A stretch of DNA of 64,000 nt, taken from the NCBI RefSeq assembly GCF_002127325.2, contig NC_035448.2:83214020-83278019 (forward strand), written 5' to 3'. Within the stretch, counting starts at the first letter, position 1. The number at the start of each line of letters is the position of its first letter. Position numbers and translations under genes: made by a program. The notes under the pieces were generated by a model. That model saw only the letters and a program-made list of their open reading frames with translations, was not told where the DNA came from and made no database searches. Shown here piece by piece: positions 1 through 10,053 of the stretch. The stretch comes from Helianthus annuus. Its lineage: Eukaryota > Streptophyta > Magnoliopsida > Asterales > Asteraceae.

Positions 1-150
1 CTCTCGTTTCTCTTGGAACCCGACGGCAACGCCCCTCAACTCTCGAAGATCCTTGTGTTCGGATCATATTCGTTACACGCTTTAACTCGGACGTGGTTGA
101 CCACTTACTAGCTTACCTGTACTTTCTGTGTATCTGCCGAGCAACCCAAG

Positions 151-720
151 GTGAGTTCACACAGCCAAGGCATGGGGTTCCCAGGGCGGGAATGGGATTG
201 GATGATTAATTCGTGCGTACTTAGTTAATGGAACCTAATGATATGGTCCTCAGGGTGAGGATGGTAAATGATAAGATACGGCTAGACTAGTATACCGATT
301 GAACTGATCTTCGCACACACGCCAGGGGTTGGCTGCGATATTATGACTGATCTTCGCACACATGCCTCAGGAAGGCTGCGAACTATACATACTAAACTTC
401 GCACACATGCCAGGGTGGCCAGCGATACAAATATACATAGTCTAGAATATTTGGGAATATTTCCCCTAATCTTCGCATACATGCCGAAAGAGCCCGCGAT
501 GGGAACCAATACTATACATGAACAACGAACGAACATAATGCTAGAATACTCGAGAACTTTCCCTAATTTTTGCATACATGCCTAGAGGGCTGCGATACGA
601 ACTAATACGATACATGATTAAATGAACGAATGCAATGCTTACTATACCATTACTATTACTGAACTTACTTTCTGTGAACTCGCTCAACTAGTTGTTGACT
701 CTCTACTGCATGCCTTGCAG
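151..720 (+). other. Candidate LTR-internal intron in LTR1
   Basis: The stretch starts with GTGAGTTC after CCCAAG and ends with TGCCTTGCAG before GACC, which fits plant donor and acceptor consensus. A branch-point-like TTGAC lies about 23 nt before the AG. The same two signals occur in the same order in all other sufficiently long gypsy LTRs of the window. Splicing is inferred, not shown. Confidence 0.55.
307..595 (+). repeat. Irregular repeat of a CTTCGCACACATGCC-like motif
   Basis: Five or so diverged copies of a unit starting CTTCGCACACATGCC and ending near GGCTGCGAT are spaced unevenly between 307 and 595. They lie inside the candidate intron of LTR1. Shorter copies of the same theme recur on the minus strand inside the LTRs of C (15850-16030). 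Confidence 0.6.
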
Positions 721-990
721 GACCTTAGGTACATTATGGAACTTGCACAGGGAAGAGCAGGTCGTTGTGGGATACGGATCGTAAACGATATTTGAACTTA
801 TAACTTACTTTGGGTTTTCATTATTATGCTTCCGCTACTTAAACAATGTTTGGTTATGAACATCAGTCATGTCACGATGAATTACATTTTCTACTTTTAC
901 ACTTAAATGCTATGTTTGATATGATTGATGGCTTGATCCTGGTCATGTCACGCCTCCTAGCGGTGGTACTCCACGTGTGGATTTTGGGGG

Positions 991-1185
991 TGTGACAATA
1001 CGTTAAACATGTTATGTGCTTGACTACCCATGTTGCAATGGTGTAGCCTCATGTATGTAATAGAGAAAGTATTTGTATTGAGAAAGTATTTGGCTTAGTT
1101 ACACTTGGGCCTACACTCCTCTCAACAATCAGTCTCGGCCTATGTTACCTGAAGTTCAATCGGTTCTTAGTGGGCCAGTTAGTTG
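991..1185 (+). mobile_element. LTR G, segment 1 (left end)
   Basis: After the end of LTR1 the sequence reads TGTGACAATACG, which resembles the family LTR start TGTGACAACTCG. Adding this piece to 13751-15445, 20601-20959 and 50423-50524 gives about 2.35 kb, within the 2.1-2.8 kb LTR length of its relatives. This supports reading it as the U3 of G, interrupted by element A. The TGTGACA at 991-997 is shared with the end of LTR1. The last five bases, AGTTG, are the target duplicated by A. The exact left boundary is uncertain. Confidence 0.55.
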
Positions 1186-2262
1186 TGTAACATTTGTGCT
1201 TGTAATCATTATGAACAGTTCAATTATCAATAAAACAATGTTATTTTATCCCAATGATTGTTTGGTTGTGTTTTGCATTTTTCATGTTTTGACTTTTGTT
1301 CAAATTCAAACTCTACATCGCTTTCTGGAGAATTATACGCAAACTGGTGCGTAAACGTACTCAGTTTAATGCGACAAATACTCCAGAACATCAACATATA
1401 CTCAACATACCTTAAATAACCTTTACATAACTTAGAAATAAGTTTTGAAGGCTTTGGTATAGCAAAAACAAGTTAATTCGCTTACAGGGACTAAACTTGA
1501 CAAACTGTGAAAGTATGGCAATTTGAACTGTAACGAACATTCCGGAACATGTCCATAAGTTAAACATACCATAAATATCCTTTACATAGCTTAGAAATAG
1601 GCTTTGAGAGGTTTGGTATGCTAAAACAAACTTTTGGATCATTCAGGGACTAAAAGTGTCAAAAAGTGCATAAGTTTGCACTTTCGTGCATAACTTATGT
1701 TCTGAATACATCCGGACATCCAAAAATTTATGTAAGCATCCTTATATTATGCCTTAGTGTTTGGCATGAGAAAAATCCATTCGTCGCGTCATTTGGATCG
1801 TCTTTCGCGCTTATGCGCATTCCGTCGTAATTAAGCGAACATCGCGATCGTACGGCCAAACGAACCGACATCCGACATATTTTTGGGCATGTTTCATGTC
1901 CACAATGTTTAGGCATCATTTTGGGGCCTTAAAGATGGCTTTACAGGTCTTAGAAGGGCTGGAAATAGCTTAAACATGCAACAGGGACCAAATGTGTAAA
2001 TTCTGCAAGTGGTGCAGATCAGAGAGGGCCAGGCGGCCCGCGTGAGTTTTGCCTAAATGTTTAGGCGGGCCGCGTGGGGATGTCTGACAGAAAGATTTTG
2101 CATTTATTGCAGAATCTGGCCTTTCGTTCGATCAAAGGCGATGCCTTTTCACCCAAATGAAGGGCCAAGGGCCAAGTTCAGTGTATTTAACCCCTGGACA
2201 CATGTACGCACGAGATCAAGGCACGATATTCGATAAAACGATCCTAACGGTTCCACTTTCCC

Positions 2263-2270
2263 TATAAATA
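2263..2270 (+). promoter_or_regulatory. TATA box of element A 5' LTR
   Basis: TATAAATA follows a C/T-rich run and is the best core promoter match in the LTR. Transcription would start about 30 bp downstream, near 2295-2305, placing U3 at roughly 1.1 kb. The 3' LTR copy at 11131 reads TATAAATC. Confidence 0.7.
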
Positions 2271-2419
2271 CCACCCCCCCTTTAGTGTAAAAATCACAAA
2301 ATCAGATCCTAAAGCTCTAAGTTGAAACCATTGTTTCATACCTGAGCTGTTTGATCTTGATTTGCACTCGGGGACCCTTCGTAAGTCTTCTTTCGCTCTT
2401 TTATTCGCTTTTCGAGTCC

Positions 2420-3011
2420 GAAAGTCAACGTTTTGTTGACTTTCTGCATTGACCAGCTTTTGGTCGATGTGAAGTTCATGGAACTTCATAACGTGAGCGT
2501 GATCACGATGGTGATGGTCCGTAGTAACCATACCTACTGATCACCACGTTATCTAGGCTCAGTGACGAGTCGTAGTTTCGGCCAAAATATGCATTCTTGC
2601 ATATTTTGTAACCAAACTACTCGTGAGCATCAAAGCCGTTTGTTTTGATGTCAAACCTGTTTTCAAACTTAGTTAAGCATGTTCTAACATGCTTAGCTCG
2701 TCACTTTTAGTTTAGTGCTTATATAGGGTCGTAAGGTGAGCGATCTAAACCATCGCTTATGCTTTCGAACCCGACCCATTTTGTCAGTCATTAGGACCTG
2801 ACCAAACACATTAGGTGACCATAGCTATAACCTTCCGAGGTTATACCTTGTGGTCATGATGTTAGGCGTTCCAGACGCGTTCTACACGAACGACGCGTTA
2901 GGGTAGCGTAAGCTACCTAAACAGGTCGTGATGGACCGTAAGCACTTAGGTTAAGTTTCATTTTAGTAGGTAGGCTTTGTTAAACCATATTACACGAGTC
3001 TCCATACTCGT
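2420..3011 (+). other. Hairpin array in the leader of element A
   Basis: At least seven perfect short inverted repeats with different stems follow one another. They are a 10-bp stem at 2420-2444 (loop GTTTT), 8 bp at 2470-2488, 11 bp at 2583-2608 (loop TTCT), 9-10 bp near 2674-2695, 8 bp at 2826-2845 (loop TCCG), 6 bp at 2902-2917 (loop GTAA) and 6 bp at 2994-3011. All lie between the TATA box and the donor at 3152, that is in the presumed first exon. The 3' LTR keeps the same stems. A role in RNA folding, packaging or dimerisation is inference. Confidence 0.7.
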
Positions 3012-3151
3012 TTGGTTTACGAACCCGCGTACTGTCCGATCCTTCCGATTTGGTCCAGTATATTAACATAAGCTACCTATTAGGTGCCGTTGATATTCCG
3101 TGATCTTTAGCATTATCTGGTTATTATACAAGGAACTCAAAGCAATCTCAG

Positions 3152-4632
3152 GTGAGTACATAGAACCCCATCTTTTACTGTTTCCAAACTGTTTTGGGGT
3201 GAAACACATGTGCCTATCTGTTACATTCATGCTTTCCATGTTTTCACATCATATGCCTGCTATGTTGTTAGTACATTATAGTACACGATTTCATTACATT
3301 TCATGCTATGTGTGCTCATTGTGTGCGTACTTAGTACATTGATTAACATAAACATTTCTGTTGCATATGTTTACTCAGCATATGGACACATTGATTTACA
3401 TGAACATTTCTGTTGCATATGTTTACCCAGCATATGGACACATTGATTTACATGAACATTTCTGTTGCATATGTTTACTCAGCATATGGACACATTGATT
3501 TACATGAACATTTCTGTTGCATATGTTTACTCAGCATATGGACACATTGATTTACATGAACATTTCTGCTGCATATGTTTACTCAGCATATGGGCACATT
3601 GATTTACATAAATATTTCTGCTTCGTATGTTTACTTAGCATACTTAGTACAATTGTTTACATCACATGCCTTCATTTTGTTATGACATTTGGTTTGTTTA
3701 ACATGGGACAATACATTCATTAACACTAGCTACGCCGTTCGTTAGTAGGTAGTGGTACCATAGGAATTGACAACTCCCATTCCTGAAGTCCTGGGTTTGA
3801 TAGGACTGGAAGGAATGACCGAATTCGATATACATAACTTAGATAAACCATTAATTTGTTTAAGGGTTTATCGCCGCAGTCTCAAGGCTTGGATGTATGC
3901 ATAGTTTACAATACCACATAAATGTTAATATCAATAGAGCATGCATTTCCCGCAGAACATAACGCTGATTTAAACCACGTTTTACTTCAACGACTTGTTT
4001 TGTGCATATGGTTTAAGTTGATACATTTCGCTTACCATACATGATACATTTTGGGATTACACATTACATGATTTACATTGAACATAAACACGTCGACATT
4101 GACATATACATTTGGTGGTTTACACTTGAGCATAAACACTTGACATGGATTACAATAACACTTGACATTTGGTTTACACATGAACAATTTACATGGTGGA
4201 TTGGTTTGGGTAAATGATTCAAGTAACGGGGCGTATGTAATATGATACAAACATGGTGGATACGCCGCTGGTACTTCCTATATATAAATGTTTGTATAAT
4301 ATTACATATCGTGGCGTTATCTAAGTCATTTCAGTTTAGACACATTGCACTTTACATAAGTAACATATTCTTCACAAGACATTATTTTCACAAACAACTT
4401 ATCTTATTCAACTCATTTTACTTGGTTATTCGTTTAACCTTGCACTTATCTATACATATCGTTTGATGTTATCGTTTTTCAAATGATTTACAAAGCAAAA
4501 CAAAGTACAAGGTTCATGACTGACTGTTATTAAACATTCTTTAAACTCAAGTCATGAATCACATTTTCACAAAACCTATGTATCTCACAGGCATTTTTAT
4601 GCTGACGTACCTACTTTCACATGTGTTTTCAG
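3152..4632 (+). other. Candidate LTR-internal intron, element A 5' LTR
   Basis: The donor CTCAG|GTGAGTAC is followed 1481 bp later by the acceptor TGTGTTTTCAG|GAGC. The interval spans the 52-bp minisatellite. The 3' LTR has the same length at 12019-13499. Splice use is inferred from consensus match and from recurrence of the layout in unrelated LTR families of this window. Confidence 0.55.
3333..3652 (+). repeat. 52-bp minisatellite, six copies, element A 5' LTR
   Basis: The unit contains TTGCATATGTTTACTCAGCA. Unit anchors fall at 3361, 3413, 3465, 3517, 3569 and 3621, exactly 52 bp apart. Each unit holds CATATG twice, flanking TTTACTCAG, so it can fold back. The last copies diverge (CTTCGTATG). 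Confidence 0.95.
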
Positions 4633-4770
4633 GAGCTATTCCATAGGACGATGATCATGATTCTAGGGCGGACCTGTGCCTTAGAGCCTAAAAATGAAGT
4701 TTGAACTAGCTTAATTATGTTTTGAATATCCGTACTCTCTTTCCAAGACAATGTAACACCTTTGTTTATA

Positions 4771-4776
4771 AATAAA
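4771..4776 (+). promoter_or_regulatory. Polyadenylation signal-like AATAAA in element A LTR
   Basis: AATAAA lies in an A/T-rich stretch about 100 bp before the LTR end, after the candidate acceptor. It would place the candidate intron inside the R region. LTR H has a comparable CAATAAAAC near 51738. Confidence 0.5.
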
Positions 4777-4885
4777 ATACAACTTGTATGCCATGGTCAT
4801 GAAACAATTTAATTCTGTCCACAACACTCCCCGGCGTTTCCACCGCGGTTGCATGTTATACGCGGCCGGGGTGTGACAGAAGAGT

Positions 4886-4898
4886 TGGTATCAGAGCC
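4886..4898 (+). other. Primer binding site of element A (tRNA-iMet type)
   Basis: TGGTATCAGAGCC begins seven bases after the LTR end. It is complementary to the 3' end of plant initiator methionine tRNA, the usual minus-strand primer of plant gypsy and copia elements. Confidence 0.9.
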
Positions 4899-5481
4899 AT
4901 TGGTTATAGGGAATTAGGTTATTAGTAATGCTTTGACCTAGACTATAACTTTAGGACCCTAACACAAGTTATCTTGTGTTTAGAGTTTAAAACATGCACA
5001 TCACCTATCCTTAGGTGATAACCACAACGGGAACTTCGGTTCCGAATCCGCTTTGAAAATTAATCATCTGTTCTAGGATGATTGATTACTAGGTTTTGAA
5101 CCCTCTATTATAAGGTTTTGAACCCCTTTGGATTTTCAAAAATCCCGTCAAAGTGTTGGGTTAATAGTGTGAACACGTGCGAACTGGAAGGGTGAATGCC
5201 TGTACCCTGAGTTTTCTGTCTAAGGCTAGAGTGTTCGTACAAATCCACATAATCGGACCAGTCACTCTTACCTGGGAACTCTTGGGGTGAGTGTTCACTT
5301 ATAGGTGAGCATGTCTTCGCGATACACTAATCCTGACCCATTTACTTTGACTAGACATTTCACGTCGCTTATTTGCTTTGCGATGCATAACCGCCATCTT
5401 TGCTTTTGATTGCTTTTGCTTCATCTCATTCTCTTCATCCAATCATCTCACTCGTTTCATTTAATGTTTTTCTCTTCTAGA
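4899..5481 (+). other. Untranslated leader between primer site and gag of element A
   Basis: About 580 bp without a credible gene. It starts CATTGGTTATAGGGAA, similar to the leader after the primer site in B, E and F. I see no other feature in it. Confidence 0.6.
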
Positions 5482-6564
5482 ATGCCTCCTCGACGCGACA
5501 ACCAGATAGCTACTGCCGAGCTGGCGGAGATTATTGCGCAGCAGATGGCTGCTCAATTTCCGAATCTCTTTGCTCAATGGAACCAGGCCAACAACAACAA
5601 TGGTACATGCAAATACAAGGATTTTAACCAGGCTAAGCCACTCAAGTTTAGTGGTTCTGAAGGAGCAACTGGGCTTCTTCAATGGTTCGAGAGCATTGAG
5701 AACACTTTTCGCCATGTGCAGTGTTCGGATAATCGCAAGGTCGAGTTTTCTTCGAGCGTGTTTCAGAAGAGGGCTCTTACATGGTGGAATGGGGTTATGA
5801 GAGATCAAGGTGCAGAAGTTGCTCTAGCTCAGACATGGGCTCAACTGAGAGCCCTTATGATGAAGGAGTTTTGTCCTCGTCATGAACAGCGAGCGTTGGA
5901 GAAAGAATTTGATGTTTTGAAGCAAGATAGTGGCGAGCACAGGGCTTATACGGATAGGTTTGAGGAGTTGAGTCTCCTTTGCCCGACTATGGTTACCCCA
6001 CTCGATAAGGCCATCGAAAGGTACATCGACGGCCTACCTGACTCAGTACAAGACATTCTCACTGGTAGCAACCCTACCACACTCCGTCAGGCAATCGAGT
6101 TATCGGCGACGTTGACTGAGTCGCAGATCCGAAAGAATAAACTACACAGGAAGTGTGACAAGGGCAAGAAGCAGTCGGCTGACAAGGAGGATAGTAAGAA
6201 AGGTCAGAACAAGAAGGGAAAGGACTCTGGTTCCTCAAGGGGGTCAAGGAAGCGTAAGGCTTCCCAAAACTATGCTGTCACTGCCCAAGCTAACCAGGCA
6301 ACTCCCAACCAAGCCGCACAGCCTCCAGCCAAGAAACCCTATTCAGGAAATGCACCTTTGTGCAATCGATGCAACAGTCACCACCAACCACAATATCAGT
6401 GCCGTTTCTGTACTAACTGTGGGAAGTCGGGTCATCTTGCCGATGTTTGTCGGTTTGCTCAGAATCACGCAGTCCAGAACCCTGCTCAACAGGTTGCTCA
6501 GCAACAGGGTCAGGCTGCACGACCAAACTACCCACAGGTGCATGTTATAATTGTGGGGATCTGA
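5482..6564 (+). pseudogene. gag: gag of element A, frameshifted near its end
   Basis: The protein forms the capsid and nucleocapsid that package the element RNA. I start at the ATG of MPPRRDN (5482) because a basic MPPRR start is common in this type of gag; an in-frame ATG at 5410 is possible. A capsid-type region (GLLQWFESIE, LTWWNGVMRDQG) covers about residues 50-230. A lysine-rich stretch (about 225-260) and a first CCHC zinc knuckle (CTNCGKSGHLADVC, about 6415-6457) follow. The frame then ends at 6564. The second knuckle (CYNCGDLTHYRNWC, from about 6544) lies in another frame, so a one-base change around 6530-6543 broke the gene. Confidence 0.9.
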
Positions 6565-7349
6565 CCCACTACAGAAATTGGTGTCCAAGACTAGTCAACC
6601 AGAACCAGAATGCAAACCAGAATCCGGCACCGGCTCGAGGTCGAGTCTTCAACATGAATGCAAAAGAAGCACAAGCAGACAACGAGGTGGTGAACGGTAC
6701 GTTCTTTATTAATAATCAGCCAGCATCTGTTCTTTTTGATTCGGGTGCCGACAAGAGCTTTGTGTCATTGTCTTTTGAGACAATGCTTCGCGTGTCTAGA
6801 ACGAAACTAGGTAAACCTTTGACAGTAGAGGTTGCCAGTGGTGAACCCATTGTTCTTAATTCTGTTCTACGCAACTGCCAGTTGAACCTTAACGACCATA
6901 TTTTTCCTATTGACCTCACGCCAATGCAACTTGGAAGCTTCGACGTTATAGTGGGCATGGATTGGTTATCTAAGCATCGCGCAGAGATAGTTTGTTCTGA
7001 GAAGATTGTTCGTGTGCCGCTGTCGACAGGCGAGATCCTACAGGTTCGTGGTGAGAAGCCTGCCGGTGGTCTCAAACTCATGTCTTGTTTTAAAGCTCGG
7101 AAATATCTGCGAAAGCACTATGTGGCTTTCTTAGCACATGTTACAGCAGATAAAGGCAAGGGTAAGACTATTTCAGATATTCCTGTCGTTCGGGATTACT
7201 TTGAAGTTTTCCCTGAAGAGTTACCTGGTCTACCTCCAGCACGCCAAGTCGAGTTCCGTATTGATCTCGTACCTGGTGCAAATCCCATTGCCAGAGCTCC
7301 ATACCGTCTTGCACCATCAGAGATGCAAGAATTATCTAAACAGCTGTAG
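6544..7349 (+). pseudogene. pol: Second zinc knuckle and aspartic protease of element A, ended by a nonsense codon
   Basis: This frame continues gag after the frameshift. It holds the second CCHC knuckle, then a retropepsin domain with the active site [13 protein letters not shown] at about 6729-6767 and the later GSFDVIVGMDWLSKH. The protease cleaves the polyprotein. The linker into RT ([20 protein letters not shown]) is intact. The frame ends at TAG 7347-7349, where E and F have a glutamine codon (CAG) in the same context, so a C-to-T change is the likely cause. Reading continues in the same frame after the stop. Confidence 0.9.
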
Positions 7350-8285
7350 GAACTCTCCGACAAAGGTTTTATCCGTCCTAGCTTTTCACCTTGGGGTGCT
7401 CCCGTTCTCTTTGTAAAGAAGAAGGATGGATCTTTTAGGATGTGTATCGATTATCGTGAGCATAACAAGCTTACCATCAAAAATCGATATCCCCTACCTC
7501 GCATTGATGATCTCTTCGATCAATTACAAGGCGCATCTTACTTTTCAAAGATTGATCTACGATCTAGATATCATCAGCTTCGTGTACATGAAGAAGACAT
7601 TCCCAAGACAGCGTTCCGTACTCGTTATGGACATTACGAGTTCACAGTCATGCCATTCGGTTTGACTAATGCTCCTGCTGTTTTCATGGACTTAATGAAT
7701 AGGGTCTGCAAGCCTTATTTAGATAAGTTCATCATTGTTTTCATTGACGACATTTTGATATATTCTAAGACGCGAGCTGATCATGAGCAACATCTCCGTC
7801 TTACTTTGGAACTCCTAAAGAAAGAACAACTTTTCGCCAAATTCTCCAAGTGTGAATTCTGGCTTAAAGAGGTTCAATTCTTAGGACATATTGTCAACAA
7901 ACAAGGTATTCATGTAGATCCCTCCAAGATCAGCGCGATTAAGGATTGGGATACACCTACTACCCCTACTGAAGTTCGTTCTTTTCTTGGTCTAGCGGGT
8001 TATTACCGCCGCTTCATAGAAAATTTCTCGAAGATTGCAGTTCCTCTAACTGCTCTAACTCAGAAGAACAAGCCATTTGATTGGGGAGTCAAACAAGAGG
8101 AAGCGTTTCAGACTTTGAAACAAAAGCTTTGCGACGCGCCTGTCCTAACATTGCCTGAGGGCAACGATGATTTCGTCATTTATTGCGACGCATCTAAATT
8201 AGGACTTGGCTGCGTCCTGATGCAAAGAAACAAAATAATAGCATACGCATCAAGGCAGTTGAAGATACATGAGAAGAACTACATG
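7350..8285 (+). pseudogene. pol: Reverse transcriptase and start of RNase H of element A
   Basis: Reverse transcriptase copies the element RNA into DNA. Same frame as the protease. Motifs in order: [17 protein letters not shown] (about 7420-7470), [23 protein letters not shown] and the catalytic [10 protein letters not shown] (about 7741-7770, the YxDD equivalent). The RNase H start [13 protein letters not shown] follows near 8181. HEKNY at about 8269-8283 should run into a [13 protein letters not shown] segment as in E and F. Here several bases are missing, so the frame shifts at about 8285. RDLRS of relatives reads LRSRYHQ with S-R in place of S-G, a further substitution. Confidence 0.9.
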
Positions 8286-9514
8286 ATCTTGAGTTGGGTG
8301 CAGTTGTCTTCGCTCTCAAAATCTGGAGACACTACTTGTATGGTACAAAATGTGTGGTTTTCACAGACCACAAAAGTCTTCAGCATATCTTCAATCAAAA
8401 AGAGCTCAACATGAGACAACGGCGTTGGGTTGAACTTCTAAACGACTACGACTGCGAGATTCGCTACCATCCTGGTAAGGCGAATGTCATAGCCGATGCA
8501 TTGAGTCGCAAGGAACGTACTAAGCTTCATTGTGTACGTGTCCAATCTGTTATTCAAACCGATATCCAAGCCCGTATATCTCAGGCTCAACAAGCTTGTG
8601 TTTCACAAGGTTTGATGGATAAGGAATTTCCTTATCACATAACTCCTGCTTTAGAGCTGAAGGACAAGGGATCATATTACTTCATGGACCGTTTGTGGGT
8701 CCCGAGCCAAGATAATCTCCGTACCTTGCTTATGGATGAAGCCCATAAGTCTCGTTATTCTATTCATCCTGGCTCAGATAAGATGTATAAGGATCTTCGT
8801 ACTCAGTATTGGTGGCCTGGTATGAAGAAAGACATTGCCTTATACGTATCCAAATGCCTTACTTGTCTCAAGGTTAAGGCTGAACATCAGCGTCCTTCCG
8901 GATTATTAGAGCAACCGGAGATCCCAGTTTGGAAATGGGAAAACATTACTATGGGTCTCATTACTAAACTTCCGCGCACAAAGAAAGGTCACGATGCCAT
9001 CTGGGTAGTCGTTGATCGTCTTACAAAGTCAGCGCATTTCTTGCCAATCCGTGAGGATTTTTCGGCTGACAAACTTGCTCAAATCTACGTAGATGAAATT
9101 GTAGCTCGACATGGTGTTCCTTTGAGCATCATTTCTGACAGAGATGCTCGTTTTACTTCTCATTTTTGGAGAACCATGCAATCTGCTATGGGGTCTCAAC
9201 TTAATCTGAGCACAGCTTATCATCCGCAAACGGGTGGTCAATCTGAAAGAACAATCCAGACACTGGAGGATATGCTTAGAGCTTGTGTGATCGATTTTGG
9301 TGGTAGTTGGGATTCACATCTTCCATTGATTGAATTCTCCTACAACAACAGTTATCACTCCAGCATCAACATGGCTCCTTTCGAGGCTCTCTATGGTCGA
9401 AAATGTCGTTCACCAGTCTGCTGGAATGAGATTGGCGAGGCTCAGCTTACTGGACCTGCCCTCATTTTAGAGACAACAGATAAGGTAAAGAAAGTTCGTG
9501 AAGAAAGTTCGTGA
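8286..9514 (+). pseudogene. pol: RNase H end and integrase core of element A
   Basis: After the small deletion the frame resumes with [14 protein letters not shown] and the RNase H tail [15 protein letters not shown]. Integrase follows: the HHCC zinc domain ([15 protein letters not shown] to CLTC, about 8750-8868) and the catalytic DDE core, with [11 protein letters not shown] near 9007, IISDRDARF near 9130 and GQSERTIQ near 9237. Integrase inserts the DNA copy and makes the 5-bp duplication. The frame is lost at about 9488-9513 through a perfect 13-bp tandem duplication of AGAAAGTTCGTGA, giving a stop at 9514. Confidence 0.9.
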
Positions 9515-10019
9515 TAACCTTCAGGCAGCTAGAAGCCGTTAAAAGAATTACGCGGACCTAAAACGCAAACCCTTGGATTTTCAAGTCGGTGATCGTGTAT
9601 TACTTAAGGTCTCACCTTGGAAAGGTGTGATCAGATTTGGAAAGAAAGGAAAACTTGCACCTAGATATGTTGGACCATTCAAGATCGTCGAAAGAATCGG
9701 TAAGGTAGCCTACAGACTTGAGTTACCTCCTGAACTTGGAAATGTTCATCCAACCTTTCACGTGTCCAATCTCAAGAGGTGTTTAGCTGATGAAAACCTC
9801 CACATACCGCTTGACGAAATTCGTGTTGATAAAACACTGAAGTTTGTTGAGAAACCGGTAGAAATCATGGAACGTGAAGTCAAGTGGCTTAAACGCAAGC
9901 GCATTCCTTTGGTCAAGGTTCGTTGGGAATCTAAGCGTGGACCCGAGTTTACTTGGGAACGTGAAGATCAAATGAAGGCAAAATATCCGCATCTTTTTCA
10001 ATCAGTTTCCTCTAAATAA
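9515..10019 (+). pseudogene. pol: Integrase C-terminus with chromodomain-like tail, element A
   Basis: The frame holds the integrase C-terminal motif [15 protein letters not shown] (about 9588-9632), [19 protein letters not shown] and a tail of the form [31 protein letters not shown]. This tail resembles the degenerate chromodomain of Tekay-type chromoviruses, which is thought to bias insertion to certain chromatin. A TAA at 9540-9542 interrupts it, where a CAA glutamine codon would fit. The natural stop is TAA at 10017-10019, 34 bp before the 3' LTR. Confidence 0.85.
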
Positions 10020-10040
10020 ATTTCGGGACGAAATTTACAC

Positions 10041-10053
10041 AAGTAGGGGAGAC
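10041..10053 (+). other. Polypurine tract of element A
   Basis: AAGTAGGGGAGAC directly precedes the 3' LTR and fits a plus-strand primer site. Confidence 0.8.

Larger units (their letters stand above)
1..997 (+). mobile_element. LTR1: right part of a Ty3/gypsy LTR, truncated by the window edge
   Basis: The segment ends in the family terminus GGGGGTGTGACA at 986-997. It carries the block shared with the other LTRs here: a donor-like AAG|GTGAGT at 148-156, the string around GAACTCGCTCAACTAG near 676-691, TTGCAG at 715-720, and GCTTCCGCTA near 830. Its first bases (TTGGAACCCGACGGCAA near 13-29) match the start of the leader in E and F, so the window begins just after the presumed transcription start. 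No primer binding site follows position 997, so it is a 3' or solo LTR rather than a 5' LTR. Its left end is outside the window. Confidence 0.85.
1186..4878 (+). repeat. 5' LTR of element A
   Basis: The LTR starts TGTAACATTT and ends GGGGTGTGACA, 3693 bp, matched by 10054-13745. It contains a TATA box, a leader region of short hairpins, a donor and acceptor pair, a 52-bp minisatellite and an AATAAA signal close to its end. Small open frames inside it are present in both LTRs but have no recognisable domain, and I do not call them genes. Confidence 0.95.

Noticed and set aside
2262..2531. A minus-strand open frame in the A LTR, repeated at 11084-11398
   Set aside because: It is duplicated only because the LTR is duplicated, overlaps the hairpin leader, has no domain and opposes the element transcript.
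3333..3652. Centromeric or other satellite DNA
   Set aside because: The 52-bp array has six copies, is confined to the A LTR and is repeated in the partner LTR.
4886..4898. tRNA gene fragments at the primer sites
   Set aside because: Only 12-13 bases complementary to the tRNA 3' end are present, at the position expected for a primer site.
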